This document shows, in pieces, positions 46,516 to 56,957 of a DNA stretch of 64,000 nt. The notes under the pieces were generated by a model. The model did not search any database and had not been told where the DNA came from. It saw only the letters and a list, made by a program, of their open reading frames with translations. The DNA lies in the NCBI RefSeq assembly GCF_014194975.1, contig NZ_JACIAY010000012.1, positions 1 through 64,000 of the forward strand, in the 5' to 3' direction. How positions within the stretch are numbered: the stretch's first letter is position 1; the number at the start of each line of letters is the position of its first letter. This DNA comes from Sphingomonas sp. BK580 (GTDB lineage: Bacteria > Pseudomonadota > Alphaproteobacteria > Sphingomonadales > Sphingomonadaceae). The translations under genes were made by a program, and so were the position numbers.

Positions 46516-47865
46516 ATGCCCGACTACGATTACGACCTCTTCGTCATCGGCGCCGGTTCGGGCGGGACGCGCGCGGCGCGAGTCGCCGCCGCGCACGGCG
46601 CCAGGGTCGCGGTGGCGGAGGAATATCGCGTCGGCGGCACCTGCGTGATCCGCGGCTGCGTCCCCAAGAAGCTGCTCGTCTACGGCGCGCATTTCGCCGA
46701 GGACCTGCGCGACGCGCGCCACTTCGGCTGGGACGTGCCGAGCGACTGCGCGTTCGACTGGCAGCGGCTGCGCGACAACGTGCTGCGCGAGGTCGATCGA
46801 ATCAACGGCGCCTATACCCACACGCTGGAGAACGCGGGCGCCGAGATCATCCACCAGCGCGCCACCGTCTCCGGCCCCAACGAGGTGACGCTCGGCGACG
46901 GCACGACCCGCAGCGCGAAGACCATCCTGATCGCGGTCGGCGCGCACCCCGCGGTGCCGTCCTGCCCCGGCCACGAGCACGGCATCACCTCGAACGAGGC
47001 GTTCCACCTCGATAACGTGCCCAAGCGCGTGCTGATCGCGGGCGCGGGCTATATCGCCAACGAGTTCGCGGGAATCTTCCACCAGCTCGGCGCGCACGTC
47101 ATCCTGATGAACCGCACCAAGGAGATCCTGCGCGGCTACGACCTGCAGATCCGCGACCGGCTGCTCCAGATCAGCATGATGAAGGGGCTGGAGTTCCGCT
47201 TCGACGCCACCTTCGAGGGCATCGAGAAGATGGACGACGGCTGCCTCAAGGTCAGCATGAGCGGGCACGAGCCGGCGATCGTCGACCTCGTGATGTTCGC
47301 CACCGGGCGCCGCCCCAACACCGCCGGGCTGGGGCTGGAGAGCGCCGGGGTCGAGCTCGACGAGCAGGGCGCGGTGAAGGTCGACGACGACAACCGCTCG
47401 ACCTGCCCCTCGATCTTCGCGGTCGGCGACGTGACCAACCGCATCCAGCTCACCCCGATCGCGATCCGCGAGGGCCAGGCCTTCGCCGACCGGCTGTACG
47501 GCGGCAAGGACACGCGCGTCGACTACGACTGCGTGCCCTCGGCGGTGTTCAGCCATCCCCCGATCGCGGGCGTGGGGCTGACCGAGAGCCAGGCGCGCCA
47601 GCAGCTCGGCTCGGTGAAGGTCTATTCCTCGGACTTCCGGCCGATGAAGAACGTGCTGGCGGGGCGCGACGAGCGCGCGCTCTACAAGATGGTGTGCGAC
47701 GGCGAGACCGACCGCGTCGTCGGCATCCACATGATCGGGCCCGACGTGCCCGAGATCATCCAGGCCGCCGCGGTGGCGGTGAAGGCGGGGCTGACCAAGG
47801 CGCAGTTCGACGCCACCGTGGCGCTCCACCCGACCATGGCGGAGGAGCTGGTGCTGCTGCGGTGA
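46516..47865 (+). CDS. gor: glutathione-disulfide reductase
   Basis: A 449-residue class I flavoprotein disulfide reductase that keeps glutathione reduced with NADPH. FAD loop GAGSGGTRAARVAA (12-25); redox-active pair C43 and C48 in GTCVIRGCVPKK; NADPH site GAGYIANEFAGIF with the following MNRTKEILRGYD in place of the common arginine-rich segment; C-terminal catalytic His-Glu in HPTMAEELV (H438, E443). The ATG for MPDYDYDLFV begins directly before the FAD loop. Confidence 0.96.
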   Translation: MPDYDYDLFVIGAGSGGTRAARVAAAHGARVAVAEEYRVGGTCVIRGCVPKKLLVYGAHFAEDLRDARHFGWDVPSDCAFDWQRLRDNVLREVDRINGAYTHTLENAGAEIIHQRATVSGPNEVTLGDGTTRSAKTILIAVGAHPAVPSCPGHEHGITSNEAFHLDNVPKRVLIAGAGYIANEFAGIFHQLGAHVILMNRTKEILRGYDLQIRDRLLQISMMKGLEFRFDATFEGIEKMDDGCLKVSMSGHEPAIVDLVMFATGRRPNTAGLGLESAGVELDEQGAVKVDDDNRSTCPSIFAVGDVTNRIQLTPIAIREGQAFADRLYGGKDTRVDYDCVPSAVFSHPPIAGVGLTESQARQQLGSVKVYSSDFRPMKNVLAGRDERALYKMVCDGETDRVVGIHMIGPDVPEIIQAAAVAVKAGLTKAQFDATVALHPTMAEELVLLR

Positions 47866-47884
47866 GGAGCGCCTTCTCTCCTCC

Positions 47885-47980
47885 CGTCATCCTGAACTCG
47901 TCTCAGGATCCACGGCGCGGCTGACTCAGCGGCGGCGGCTCCTTCGGCTCGGTGGATCCTGAGACGAGCTCAGGATGACG
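47885..47980. repeat. inverted repeat with 29-base arms overlapping a gene end
   Basis: Arms at 47885-47913 and 47952-47980 are reverse complements over 29 bases with a single mismatch (CGTCATCCTGAACTCGTCTC at the outer end). The 38-base loop lies between them. The stop codon of the membrane-protein gene on the minus strand falls inside the left arm, so this repeat encodes that protein's last residues. This type ('HPELVSGS'-encoding) is common in sphingomonads. Confidence 0.9.
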
Positions 47981-48388
47981 CCGCTCCCGCCGCCACCGAT
48001 GCGCCACGAACAGCGGTAGCCCCGCCAGCCCCACCGCCCAGTGCGCCAGCGCCACCGCGGCGCGCGCGTCCTCGTCGGCGAGGTAGTAGAGCAGGTCGCC
48101 GCTGAGCGCGAGCGCGACCGCGGTGCCGAACAGCGCGCCGCCCGACCGGCGCCGCCGCCGCGCGCGCCAGCCCGGGGCGACGTGGAGTCCGTAGAGCAGC
48201 CCGAGCAGCGCCACCGTGGCGGTCGCCGCCACGCCGTGCGCGCGCAGCGCCCAGGGCTCGGCCGCGCTCGGCTCGGGGCCGAAGGCACCGGCGCGCTGGC
48301 CCCAATGATGCAGCACCAGCCATGCCGCACCGCTCGCCCACAGCAGCGCCAGCACCGCCTGGGCGAGACGTCGTAGCCCGCGCGTCAC
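47903..48388 (-). CDS. four-helix membrane protein (DUF4405-like) of the flavinylation locus
   Basis: A 161-residue inner-membrane protein with about four helices and several histidines placed for heme (LHHWGQ near 24, GLHVAPGW near 70, LAHWAVG near 116, VAHRW near 129). It starts at GTG overlapping the ApbE stop (GTGA), so it is the last gene of the barrel-FMN_bind-apbE-membrane cluster. A cytochrome-like electron input to flavin carriers outside the membrane is the natural guess. The last 25 residues (HPELVSGS onward) are encoded by an intergenic repeat and are probably an add-on. Confidence 0.7.
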   Translation of the reverse strand: MTRGLRRLAQAVLALLWASGAAWLVLHHWGQRAGAFGPEPSAAEPWALRAHGVAATATVALLGLLYGLHVAPGWRARRRRRSGGALFGTAVALALSGDLLYYLADEDARAAVALAHWAVGLAGLPLFVAHRWRRERRHPELVSGSTEPKEPPPLSQPRRGS

Positions 48389-49182
48389 GCCACGATCTCC
48401 TGCCAGGCGCCGCCGGGGCGGTGGAGGAAGGCGCACGCGCGCAGCCGCGCCACCAGCGACCCCGCCGCGGTGCCGCGTGCCAGCACGACCTTGGTGAGCG
48501 CGTCCGCCACCGCGCAGCGCGGCGCGGCGACGCTGGCGAAACCGGGTAGCAGCGGCGCGCCGGTGACCGGGTCGCGGTGCTGCGGCGCGCCGCGGTCCGC
48601 AGTCGCGGCGACGACGTCGCTGCTGGCGAGCGCACCGTCGGCGATCAGCACCGCGACCGGCGGTGCGGCGTGGCGCGGCGCCAGCGCGACCCACTCGTCC
48701 GATCCGTAGCTCCGCAGGTCCCCGCCGACGTTGACCGTGGCCGCCGCCACGCCGGCGCGGCGCAGCGCGGCGATCGCGCGGTCGACTGCGGAGCCCTTGG
48801 CGATCCCGCCGAGGTCGAGCCGCAGCGGCCGCGTCACCGCCACCGCGCCGCGCGCCACGCGCAGGTCGCGCCACGACGCCGCGTGCGGCGCCCCCGCCGG
48901 CGCGGGCACGACCGGGTCGAACGCGCCGTCGCTCGCGCGCGCCAGCGCCAGCGCGAGCCACAGGCAGCGCGCGGTGAGCGGATGCACCGGCGCGCGCTCG
49001 CCCGTGCCGAGCCGCGCCACCGCGGCGAGGTCGCTGTCGTCGCGATAGGCGCTCAGCCGCGCCTCGACCGCGGCGATCGCGGCGAAGGCGGACTCGACCG
49101 CCCGCTCCAGCTCGCCCGTCCCCTCGGCGCGCACCGCGACGAGCGTGCCGAGCAGCGGGCGCGCGCGCTCAATGCGGCGCAA
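48385..49182 (-). CDS. apbE: FAD:protein FMN transferase (ApbE)
   Basis: A 265-residue flavin transferase that attaches FMN through a phosphoester to a threonine/serine in target proteins. The active-site region LDLGGIAKGSAVDRA with the GGIAKG loop (about 143-148), the N-terminal PLLGTLVAVRAEGTGE and the metal-site DALTKVVLA near the end are diagnostic. No signal peptide is obvious. It overlaps the FMN-binding gene by 14 bases, and the target is most likely that very protein. Confidence 0.93.
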   Translation of the reverse strand: MRRIERARPLLGTLVAVRAEGTGELERAVESAFAAIAAVEARLSAYRDDSDLAAVARLGTGERAPVHPLTARCLWLALALARASDGAFDPVVPAPAGAPHAASWRDLRVARGAVAVTRPLRLDLGGIAKGSAVDRAIAALRRAGVAAATVNVGGDLRSYGSDEWVALAPRHAAPPVAVLIADGALASSDVVAATADRGAPQHRDPVTGAPLLPGFASVAAPRCAVADALTKVVLARGTAAGSLVARLRACAFLHRPGGAWQEIVA

Positions 49183-49690
49183 AGACGATCCGGTCGGTGG
49201 CGAGCAGGCGGCGCACGCCGTCGGCGACGTGGCGCGCCGAGAGCGTGCCGCCGGAGTTGTTGCGGATGTCCTGCCCCAGCGCGAGCGGCGCGCCGTCGCG
49301 CTTGCCGGTGAACTGCGCGCGCCACGCCGGGTCGCGCACCTGCCCGCCGTAGCTCTCGCGATAGTCGAGGATCTCGAGCGCGCGCACCGCGCCGGCGGGG
49401 TCGAGCGCGAGCGCGAGCGTGATGTTCTCGTGCTTGCCGAGCACCTGGTCGACGATCAGCCGCGCGCCGTCGGGGGCGCGCCAGCTGTGTACCGCGCGGG
49501 AATGGACGCTCACCCCCGAGCGCGCGCGAATCGCCGCCGCCTGCGGGTCGGTCAGCTCGCGGTCGTCGCGCACCAGCGCCACGCCGGGGAAGAGTGCGGC
49601 CTTGGCCTGCTCGACCGTCATATAGGTGGTCGCCCACGCCGGGCTGGCCAGCACCGGCGCGGCGGCGAGCAGCACGAAGCGGCAGCGCAT
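49169..49690 (-). CDS. FMN-binding domain protein, likely ApbE substrate
   Basis: A 173-residue exported protein with a signal peptide at 1-20 (LLAAAPVLASPAWA). The FMN_bind motif is NNSGGTLSARHV: S146-G-G-T149, where T149 is the residue expected to carry covalent FMN (family consensus SGxT). With apbE immediately downstream and overlapping, it should be a periplasmic flavin electron carrier. It follows the barrel gene by 11 bases. Confidence 0.9.
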   Translation of the reverse strand: MRCRFVLLAAAPVLASPAWATTYMTVEQAKAALFPGVALVRDDRELTDPQAAAIRARSGVSVHSRAVHSWRAPDGARLIVDQVLGKHENITLALALDPAGAVRALEILDYRESYGGQVRDPAWRAQFTGKRDGAPLALGQDIRNNSGGTLSARHVADGVRRLLATDRIVFAPH

Positions 49691-49701
49691 CCTCGCGGCG
49701 C

Positions 49702-50601
49702 TCAGAAGGGCATGCCGTATTTGAGCGTCACCTCGTCGCGCTCGTGGCTGCGCAGGAAGAGATGGCGACCGATGTCGCGCCCGTCGTCGTCATGGCCGGG
49801 GTTGCCCGCGACCTGGTGGAGCCAGCCGAGCGTCGCCCAGCCGTGCTGCCCGGCGAGGTGGAGCGACGGGCCGACCCAGTAGATCGAGTGCTCGTGATGG
49901 GTGAAATTGCCGTATTCGTTGTGGTTGCGTCCCTCGACCCCGAGGTAGAGCTTGGGGGCGACGCGCGCGGTGACGCCCAGCTCGTTGTTCCAGTCGAGCT
50001 CGCTGTTGGTGTCGTCGCGCCCGGCGAAGCGGATCGACTCGGCCTCGAGCACGAGATTGTACGCGACGATCACGCGATCCTCGGCGAAGTTCTTCTGCAC
50101 GATCGCGCGAGTCTCCAGCTCGAAAGTGCCCGGCGCGTAGCGCAGCCCGTTGTGGAGATCGCGGAAGTCGTATTCGGGCTCGAGGTAGAGCGCGAAGCCC
50201 CAGCCGCCCTTGTTCTTGTACGGGCTGAGTGCGCGGTAGACGAACTCGGCCGAGACGCTCTGCGGCGAGAAACGGTGCCGCGTGAAGCCGGTGTCGGCGC
50301 TCGGGTCGTCGTCGTCGGGCGCGCCGGTGGCGTGCATCCGGTTCGAGTTGACGTAGAGCGACGCCTGCAGATCGTCGGTGACGCCGACCTCCAGCTCGCT
50401 GCGGAAATCGGTGGCGTCGTAATGGCCGAAGCGGCGCCCGGCGCGCTCGCGCACCACCTGCTCGACCTCGACATGGCCGCTTGGCGTGAGATCGGTGGTG
50501 TAGAGCCGCGAGAACATGCCCTCGCCGGCGCGGGCGGGCGCGGCGGCGAGGCACGCGCCGGCGAGCAGCGCGGCGCCGAGCGCGCGCGCGTGAGATGTCA
50601 T
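49702..50601 (-). CDS. outer-membrane barrel-like protein (DUF6662-type) of the flavinylation locus
   Basis: A 299-residue protein with a signal peptide (1-25, ending ARA) and a regular pattern of amphipathic beta strands with Tyr/Trp at strand ends, ending in phenylalanine, as in outer-membrane barrels. It fits the DUF6662-like family as I remember it, but this is not certain. First gene of the operon with FMN-binding protein, ApbE and a membrane protein; it may be the outer-membrane face of an extracytoplasmic electron-transfer or reduction pathway. Confidence 0.7.
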   Translation of the reverse strand: MTSHARALGAALLAGACLAAAPARAGEGMFSRLYTTDLTPSGHVEVEQVVRERAGRRFGHYDATDFRSELEVGVTDDLQASLYVNSNRMHATGAPDDDDPSADTGFTRHRFSPQSVSAEFVYRALSPYKNKGGWGFALYLEPEYDFRDLHNGLRYAPGTFELETRAIVQKNFAEDRVIVAYNLVLEAESIRFAGRDDTNSELDWNNELGVTARVAPKLYLGVEGRNHNEYGNFTHHEHSIYWVGPSLHLAGQHGWATLGWLHQVAGNPGHDDDGRDIGRHLFLRSHERDEVTLKYGMPF

Positions 50602-50791
50602 ACGGATGATCCCCCGTGTCGGTTCTTGCGATCCGCTCGCATGTACGCGGCGGCGGGGCGCGGTCTCAAGCGACGGGTTACCCGCGGTGGGGAGTGAGCG
50701 AGGCGGAGCTACACCGGGGCGGGCGAGCGGCGCGACGTCCGATCAACCTCCCTCCGTGCAAGTCCGGACCGACACGATCGCGGCCGGCCGC

Positions 50792-51247
50792 TCACCCTGT
50801 CCCGAACGGCAGGATCGTCTCGTAGCGCGCCAGCTCGGGCGCGCCCGCGACGGTGGCGCCGCGGCGCAGCAGGAAGGCGTGGCGGACGATCTCGGCCTGC
50901 TGCTCCAGCCCGTAGCGCTCGAGCGGCCAGCCGGGGTGGATGGTGTAATGGTAGCGGCAGAACGGATGGCGCGCGAGCGGCAGGCACACGCCGCGCTGGT
51001 GCTGCCAGACGTGGCACAGCTCGTGGACGAACAGCCCCTGCAGCCCGAGCGGCGCGGCGGCGAAATCGTCGCGCCACAGCTCGCCCTTGGGGTGGAAGTG
51101 GATCGTGCCGCGCGGCGCCATCACCACGTCGCGCGGCTGGAAGAAGGCCCATTGGCGCCGCGCCAGCCGCACCGGCGCATAGTCGATCGAGTCGCCGTAG
51201 ACCGAGCGCGCGAGATCGATCTCGCCGGGGGTGAGCGGGCGGGTCAT
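50792..51247 (-). CDS. HExxH-type 'vgr-related' protein
   Basis: A 151-residue protein opening with MTRPLTPGEIDLARSVYGDSI, a known sphingomonad family labelled vgr-related. A zinc-protease-like motif FVHELCHVWQHQRG lies near 84-97, HELCH being an HExxH variant. No signal peptide. The family's function is not established. The start overlaps the stop of the small membrane gene upstream (ATGA). A proteolytic role would need the third metal ligand, which I cannot place. Confidence 0.8.
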   Translation of the reverse strand: MTRPLTPGEIDLARSVYGDSIDYAPVRLARRQWAFFQPRDVVMAPRGTIHFHPKGELWRDDFAAAPLGLQGLFVHELCHVWQHQRGVCLPLARHPFCRYHYTIHPGWPLERYGLEQQAEIVRHAFLLRRGATVAGAPELARYETILPFGTG

Positions 51248-51540
51248 GGCCACCATGCCAGCAGCTCCAAGCCGACCGTAGCGGCGCTGAAGCCGGTCAG
51301 GCGCAGGCAGTGGCGGTCGGCATACCACAAGGCGGCGAGCCCTCCCATGAAAGCGGCGGCGCACGCGACCGCATGGCCGGGGTCGAGCTGTTCGACCCGT
51401 ACGAGCCGGTACGCGCCGAACGCGGCGACGCCGCCGATCAGCGTCTCGCCGGCGAAGAAGAGGAGGAACAGCAGGCAGCCGGCAAGGCCCTCCACCTCGT
51501 CGGTCGGAGGGCGATAGCCCGGCTCACTCCGGCGCGGCAT
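51244..51540 (-). CDS. small membrane protein between PCu(A)C and vgr-related genes
   Basis: A 98-residue protein with two to three hydrophobic segments (LAGCLLFLLFFAGETLIGGVA; AVACAAAFMGGLAALWYA; and a weaker third near the C-terminus). Unknown family. It overlaps the end of the copper-chaperone gene by 17 bases and is ATGA-coupled to the gene after it, so the three form one transcript. ATG at 51540 chosen over GTG at 51543. Confidence 0.6.
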   Translation of the reverse strand: MPRRSEPGYRPPTDEVEGLAGCLLFLLFFAGETLIGGVAAFGAYRLVRVEQLDPGHAVACAAAFMGGLAALWYADRHCLRLTGFSAATVGLELLAWWP

Positions 51541-51979
51541 CACCCGCCGCGATCACGCGCGCATCCGCCCCCACCGCGCTGCCGTCGGCGAAGCGCAAGG
51601 TCAGCGGCAGCGTGCTGCCCGGCGCGACGCTGGCGGGCAGGCCGAACAGCATGACGTGCTGCGCCCCCGGCGCGAAGGCGACGCTGCCGCGCGCGGGCAC
51701 GCGCACGCCCGGCAGCGAGTCCATCGTCGCCATGCCGTTGCCGGTCATGCGGCTGGTGTGGAGCTCGGCGCGCGCCGCGCCGGGCGCCTCGACCTGCACC
51801 AAGGTGGCGTCCGCGGCGCCGCCGTGGAGCAGGAAATAGCCCGCCGCCGGCCGCCCCGGCACCGCCGCGAGCCGGACATAGGCGTCCCCGACCGCGGGTG
51901 CGCTCGGCTGCGCCGAGCAGGCGGCGAGCGATGCGGCCAGCAACCCAGTCGCGGCGAAGGTCCATCGGCGTGCGGTCAC
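51524..51979 (-). CDS. PCu(A)C copper chaperone lipoprotein
   Basis: A 151-residue periplasmic copper chaperone (DUF461/PCu(A)C). A lipobox LAAC puts the anchoring cysteine at residue 21. Copper ligands follow the family pattern: H74 ... M86, then 21 residues, then H108-x-M110 (AQHVMLFGL); the first spacing is one longer than the common 10. It delivers Cu(I) to cytochrome oxidase, in keeping with the aa3 assembly genes in the window. GTG start after GAGGAGACC. Confidence 0.88.
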   Translation of the reverse strand: MTARRWTFAATGLLAASLAACSAQPSAPAVGDAYVRLAAVPGRPAAGYFLLHGGAADATLVQVEAPGAARAELHTSRMTGNGMATMDSLPGVRVPARGSVAFAPGAQHVMLFGLPASVAPGSTLPLTLRFADGSAVGADARVIAAGDAAPE

Positions 51980-52078
51980 TCTGGTCTCCTCGGCCGTGCG
52001 GTGTAGGAGGCGCCGCTCCGCCCGGCAAGCATCGCCCCCGCCATTGCCAGCCGCGCCCCCGCCACCTAGGTCCGCGCG

Positions 52079-53857
<1,779 letters not shown>

Positions 53858-53870
53858 CGGAGGGGGCGAT

Positions 53871-54011
53871 GTCATCCTTCCCTGTAAGGGGAGGTGGCAG
53901 GCCGCAGGCCTGTCGGAGGGGTGATCCGGTCGGTTAGGGTCGCGGACTCACGACTGACGACACCCCTCCGTCAGCGCTGACGCGCTGCCACCTCTCCTTC
54001 CAGGGGAGGAC
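53871..54011. repeat. repeat family B, copy 1
   Basis: An element starting GTCATCCTTCCCTGTAAGGG and containing GGAGGTG-CAGGCCGCAGGCCTG-CGGAGGGGTGA, closed by GCCACCTCTCCTTCCAGGGG on the right; ends face each other as inverted arms. The second copy is at 60371-60571. Confidence 0.8.
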
Positions 54012-54032
54012 GAGTTGCACGCCGTCACCGCC

Positions 54033-54737
54033 TCAGTCGTGCAGGATCGGGCCGAGCGCGTTGATGGTCAGCTGCAGGCTCAGCGCATGTTCCATCTGGG
54101 GCCGCGCGCCGCCCAGCCCGAGGCGATATTGGTTGAGATAGCCGACGTCGAGCATCACCTTGCGTCGGACGAAGGGCAGGGTGACTCCCGCCATGTTGCG
54201 CATCCGCTCGTAGCCTGAGCGCTGCCCCCAGGCCGTGCTGTTGGGCACGATGAAGCTCTCGTGGCTGGCGTAGAGCGCGTAGCCGCGCGATCCCAGCGGG
54301 TGATTGTAGCGCGCCAGCGGGCGGATGCGGAAGCCGATCTCGCTGCCGCCGGGGTTGAAACGCTCGTCGACGCGCAGCCGCCCGATCAGCCGCCCGTGGG
54401 TCAGCACCACCTGCTGCCGCAGCCGGTTCTCGTGCACGGTCGGGCCGGACGCGCTGTACAGCCCGACATGGCGGTAGCCGACGCCCAGCTCGATCGTGTC
54501 GCTGAGCTTGTAGCCGAGCACGCCGCCGAGCTCGGTCTGGGTCAGCCCCTCGATGCGATCGCCCCAGCGGCCGATCTGCTCGAGCGTGACACGGACCTCG
54601 GGTGTCAGCGGCACGACGAGGTTGACCTGCTCCCACAGCTGACGGTCCTCGACCTGCGCGGCGGCGGGCGCGGCCGAGAGGAGCAGGGCAGCGAGCGGCA
54701 CGGGGAGCGACACCGCCGCGCGACGTGATGGCACCAC
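54033..54737 (-). CDS. DUF2490-family outer-membrane protein
   Basis: A 234-residue protein with a signal peptide (1-28, ending AAAAQ) and beta-barrel texture. The EDRQLWEQVNLVVPLTPEVRVTLEQIGRW opening and Y-rich strands match DUF2490, a family of small outer-membrane barrels of unknown function. The closing aromatic pattern fits less well (ILHD end). Alone, before a barrel gene on the same strand. Confidence 0.8.
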   Translation of the reverse strand: MVPSRRAAVSLPVPLAALLLSAAPAAAQVEDRQLWEQVNLVVPLTPEVRVTLEQIGRWGDRIEGLTQTELGGVLGYKLSDTIELGVGYRHVGLYSASGPTVHENRLRQQVVLTHGRLIGRLRVDERFNPGGSEIGFRIRPLARYNHPLGSRGYALYASHESFIVPNSTAWGQRSGYERMRNMAGVTLPFVRRKVMLDVGYLNQYRLGLGGARPQMEHALSLQLTINALGPILHD

Positions 54738-54933
54738 CGAACCGTTCCTCCCTCTGCGAGCCGCGCGGCGCTACACGCGGCGGCGGGCACTGGCCAGAGC
54801 GGAGCGGGCAGCATGCGCCGATGCGGAACAGAGAAAGGGCGAGGCCGTCGCCGGCCCCGCCCCTCTCTCCCCCGCACGGGACGCCACTGGTGCGGTCGGT
54901 CGCGCTAGGCTCCCTTGGCGACCGAAGCCGGGA

Positions 54934-55560
54934 TCAGAAGTGCGCCACGATGCCGAGCGTCGGGCGGAAGCTGTTGGTCCAGCCGAAGGTCGAGACCTCG
55001 CCGCGCAGACGGATGCCCGAGTTGCCGGTCAGACCGCCGAGGCCGATCTCCTTGGGGCCGACCTCGAAGCCGATGCCGTAGGTGACGTCGTGGAAGTCGC
55101 GGTCGGTGTTCACGCGCTTGTCGAAATTGACCCACTGGTAGCCGACCTTGCCGTAGATCAGGCCGCTCTCGCCGGCGCGCAGGCCGAAGCGGCCGGCGGC
55201 GCCGTACTGCCAGTCGATGTCGCCCGAGATGCCCTTGGCGACGTTGCCCTCGGCGCCGACGAAGAAGGCGCCGAGCGGCACGTTGGCGCCGACCAGGCCC
55301 TCGACCAGCGAGCCGTTGAGCTTGTTCTGGCGCGGCGCGCCCGGGACGCTGTCGCTCTGGAACTCCTCCCAGCCGCCGCGCACCGCGACATAGGGCTCGA
55401 AGCCGAACGCCTTCGTGCCGTGGGGCGCCTGCGCGGTCGAGCTGTCGACCGGGGCGCTGGCGGGCGCGCTGGTGTCGGTCGCGGTGGCGTCCTGCGCAAG
55501 CGAGGGGGTGGCGACGAACGCGGCGGACGCGGCGACGGCCGCAAGAACGAGCTTACGCAT
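54934..55560 (-). CDS. outer-membrane beta-barrel protein (opacity-type), copy 2
   Basis: A 208-residue protein with a signal peptide (1-23, ending PSLAQ), a Ser/Ala/Thr-rich linker (24-45) and a barrel ending GIVAHF. A clear paralogue of the 191-residue protein at 14603-15178: both share GLVEG, NVPLGAFFVG-EGN-AKG and YGKVGYQWVNFD. The linker is only in this copy. The long gene-free region upstream (55561-56258) probably holds its promoter. Confidence 0.88.
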   Translation of the reverse strand: MRKLVLAAVAASAAFVATPSLAQDATATDTSAPASAPVDSSTAQAPHGTKAFGFEPYVAVRGGWEEFQSDSVPGAPRQNKLNGSLVEGLVGANVPLGAFFVGAEGNVAKGISGDIDWQYGAAGRFGLRAGESGLIYGKVGYQWVNFDKRVNTDRDFHDVTYGIGFEVGPKEIGLGGLTGNSGIRLRGEVSTFGWTNSFRPTLGIVAHF

Positions 55561-55892
55561 ACGAGTTCCTCAAGATCAGTTTCGTTGTCCGGTGTATGAC
55601 GCCGCAGGCGCTCGGACCGGGGACCCACTGAACCGCGCGCGTCCGGCTTGGTTGCTGCGAAATCGTGCTGCGATGCGACGTGGTACCGGAGTGTGGCCGA
55701 AGTGACACGCTTTCTGTCGGGAACATGAACGCGACCGCTCCATTGTGGCGGAGATCGGGCGACGATGCGGCGGGCGCGCCGCGGTCGTGGCGGGCGTGGG
55801 GCGGGGGTGTGAGGACGGGCGGCCTGGCGATCGAGGCGGTCGCGATCTGGCGCGGCCGGAGGCAGCTCACCCCAGCCTGCCCCACCCCACCA

Positions 55893-55992
55893 CCGTCATT
55901 CCCGCGGAGGCGGGAATCCAGACACGCTGACGTGAGCGATGGAGCCGGGACGTCCGCGCGTCTGGATCCCTGCCTTCGCAGGGATGACGGGA
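55893..55992. repeat. repeat family A, copy 3
   Basis: Third copy: CCGTCATTCCCGCGG at the left, GGAATCCAGACACGCTGACG then CGCGTCTGGATCCCTGC inside, and GGGATGACGGG at the right. Closest to copy 1. Confidence 0.85.
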
Positions 55993-56029
55993 AGGGAGGG
56001 TAGAGGAGAGGAAATACCGGAGCGGGCAA

Positions 56030-56112
56030 TGGCGACAGGGACGACGCCGACGGGGACGGGGATGACGGTGACGGGGGCGACGGTGACAGGGACGATGGCG
56101 ACAGGGCGGGGC
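56030..56112. repeat. low-complexity GACGG/GACAGG tract
   Basis: An 80-base stretch built from short near-repeats such as GGGACGG, GACGGTGACGGG and GGCGACAGGGAC. It has a 6-9-base beat without an exact unit. Slippage-prone sequence; no coding sense seen. Confidence 0.6.
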
Positions 56113-56258
56113 TGAGGCGCGAGAACGAAGAGGAAAAGGCGTGAGGAGCACGAGTGCCATCCCTGTCGCGGCGCCAGGCTGATCGGCGCGCCAACGGCAT
56201 CAGATGGAGGCGGCGTCGGTGCAGCCAGTCGCGGGCGACCTAAGCCGCTCGCCGCCGC

Positions 56259-56957
56259 TCACTCCGCCTCGTACTTGATCTCCAGGTAGCGCCGCTTGGT
56301 CGCGAGCGCGTCGAGGTCGCCCTGCGCGAGTTGCTCGCTGGTCGCCGCGAGCTCGCGCTCGATCACGCCGAGCCCCTCGACCAGCTGCTGGTCCGGGGTG
56401 CGGCCGCCGCGCGCGGTGCCGCGCAGCGCCGGAGGGACGCGCGCATAGTCGCGGACGAAGTCGGGGAGCTGCTCGCCGATCAGCCGGCGCATGTCGGCCG
56501 CGGCGAGCGAGCCCTCGTCGAGCGCGGCGAGCTGGACGCCGAGCGTGTCGAGCCGCTGCTCGATCCGGTCGACCACCGCCAGCGCGGGCGCGGGCAGCGA
56601 GGGGCGCTGCGCGTCGAGCCAGCGCGCGGTCTGCGCCGGCAGTGCCTTGAGCTCGGAGCGCGCCAGCCGCTCGGGGGTCGGCACCGGCGTGGCGGGGGCG
56701 AAGGCGATCGCCAGCGTCGCCGCCAGCATCACCATGATCGCCGCCACCGCGCCGAACAGCCCGACGCCGAGCAACGCCGCCACCAGCAGGATCGCGCCGT
56801 TCACCGCCGCGATCAGCGCCAGCCGCGCCTTCGCCCCGCCGCGCCCGCGCCGCGGGCGGCGCTGCACGGTCAGCACGCCGCGCCCGCTCACCCGGTCCGC
56901 CGCGGCACGCGCGCCGGCGATCGCGGCGTCGGTATCGTGGCTCGGCGGCAGCGTCAC
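56259..56957 (-). CDS. XpaC-like membrane protein, partner of TelA
   Basis: A 232-residue protein with one or two hydrophobic segments near 45-90 (LIAAVNGAILLVAALLGVGLF; AIMVMLAATLAIAFA) and a soluble C-terminus (RLARSELKALPAQTARWLDA...). The GTG start overlaps the telA stop (GTGA). Genes of the XpaC family (first described for 5-bromo-4-chloroindolyl phosphate hydrolysis) are typically beside telA, which is the main reason for the assignment. Function of the pair is unknown. Confidence 0.65.
   Translation of the reverse strand: MTLPPSHDTDAAIAGARAAADRVSGRGVLTVQRRPRRGRGGAKARLALIAAVNGAILLVAALLGVGLFGAVAAIMVMLAATLAIAFAPATPVPTPERLARSELKALPAQTARWLDAQRPSLPAPALAVVDRIEQRLDTLGVQLAALDEGSLAAADMRRLIGEQLPDFVRDYARVPPALRGTARGGRTPDQQLVEGLGVIERELAATSEQLAQGDLDALATKRRYLEIKYEAE

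Larger units (their letters stand above)
55561..56258. other. 700-base gene-free region with repeat and low-complexity tract
   Basis: No gene is supported here. It holds copy 3 of repeat family A (55893-55992) and a low-complexity GACGG-rich tract (56030-56112). The left part is the leader of the barrel gene (copy 2). Confidence 0.5.

Noticed and set aside
56030..56112. possible CRISPR-like short repeats
   Set aside because: Units vary from 5 to 12 bases without constant spacers; it is simple low-complexity sequence.
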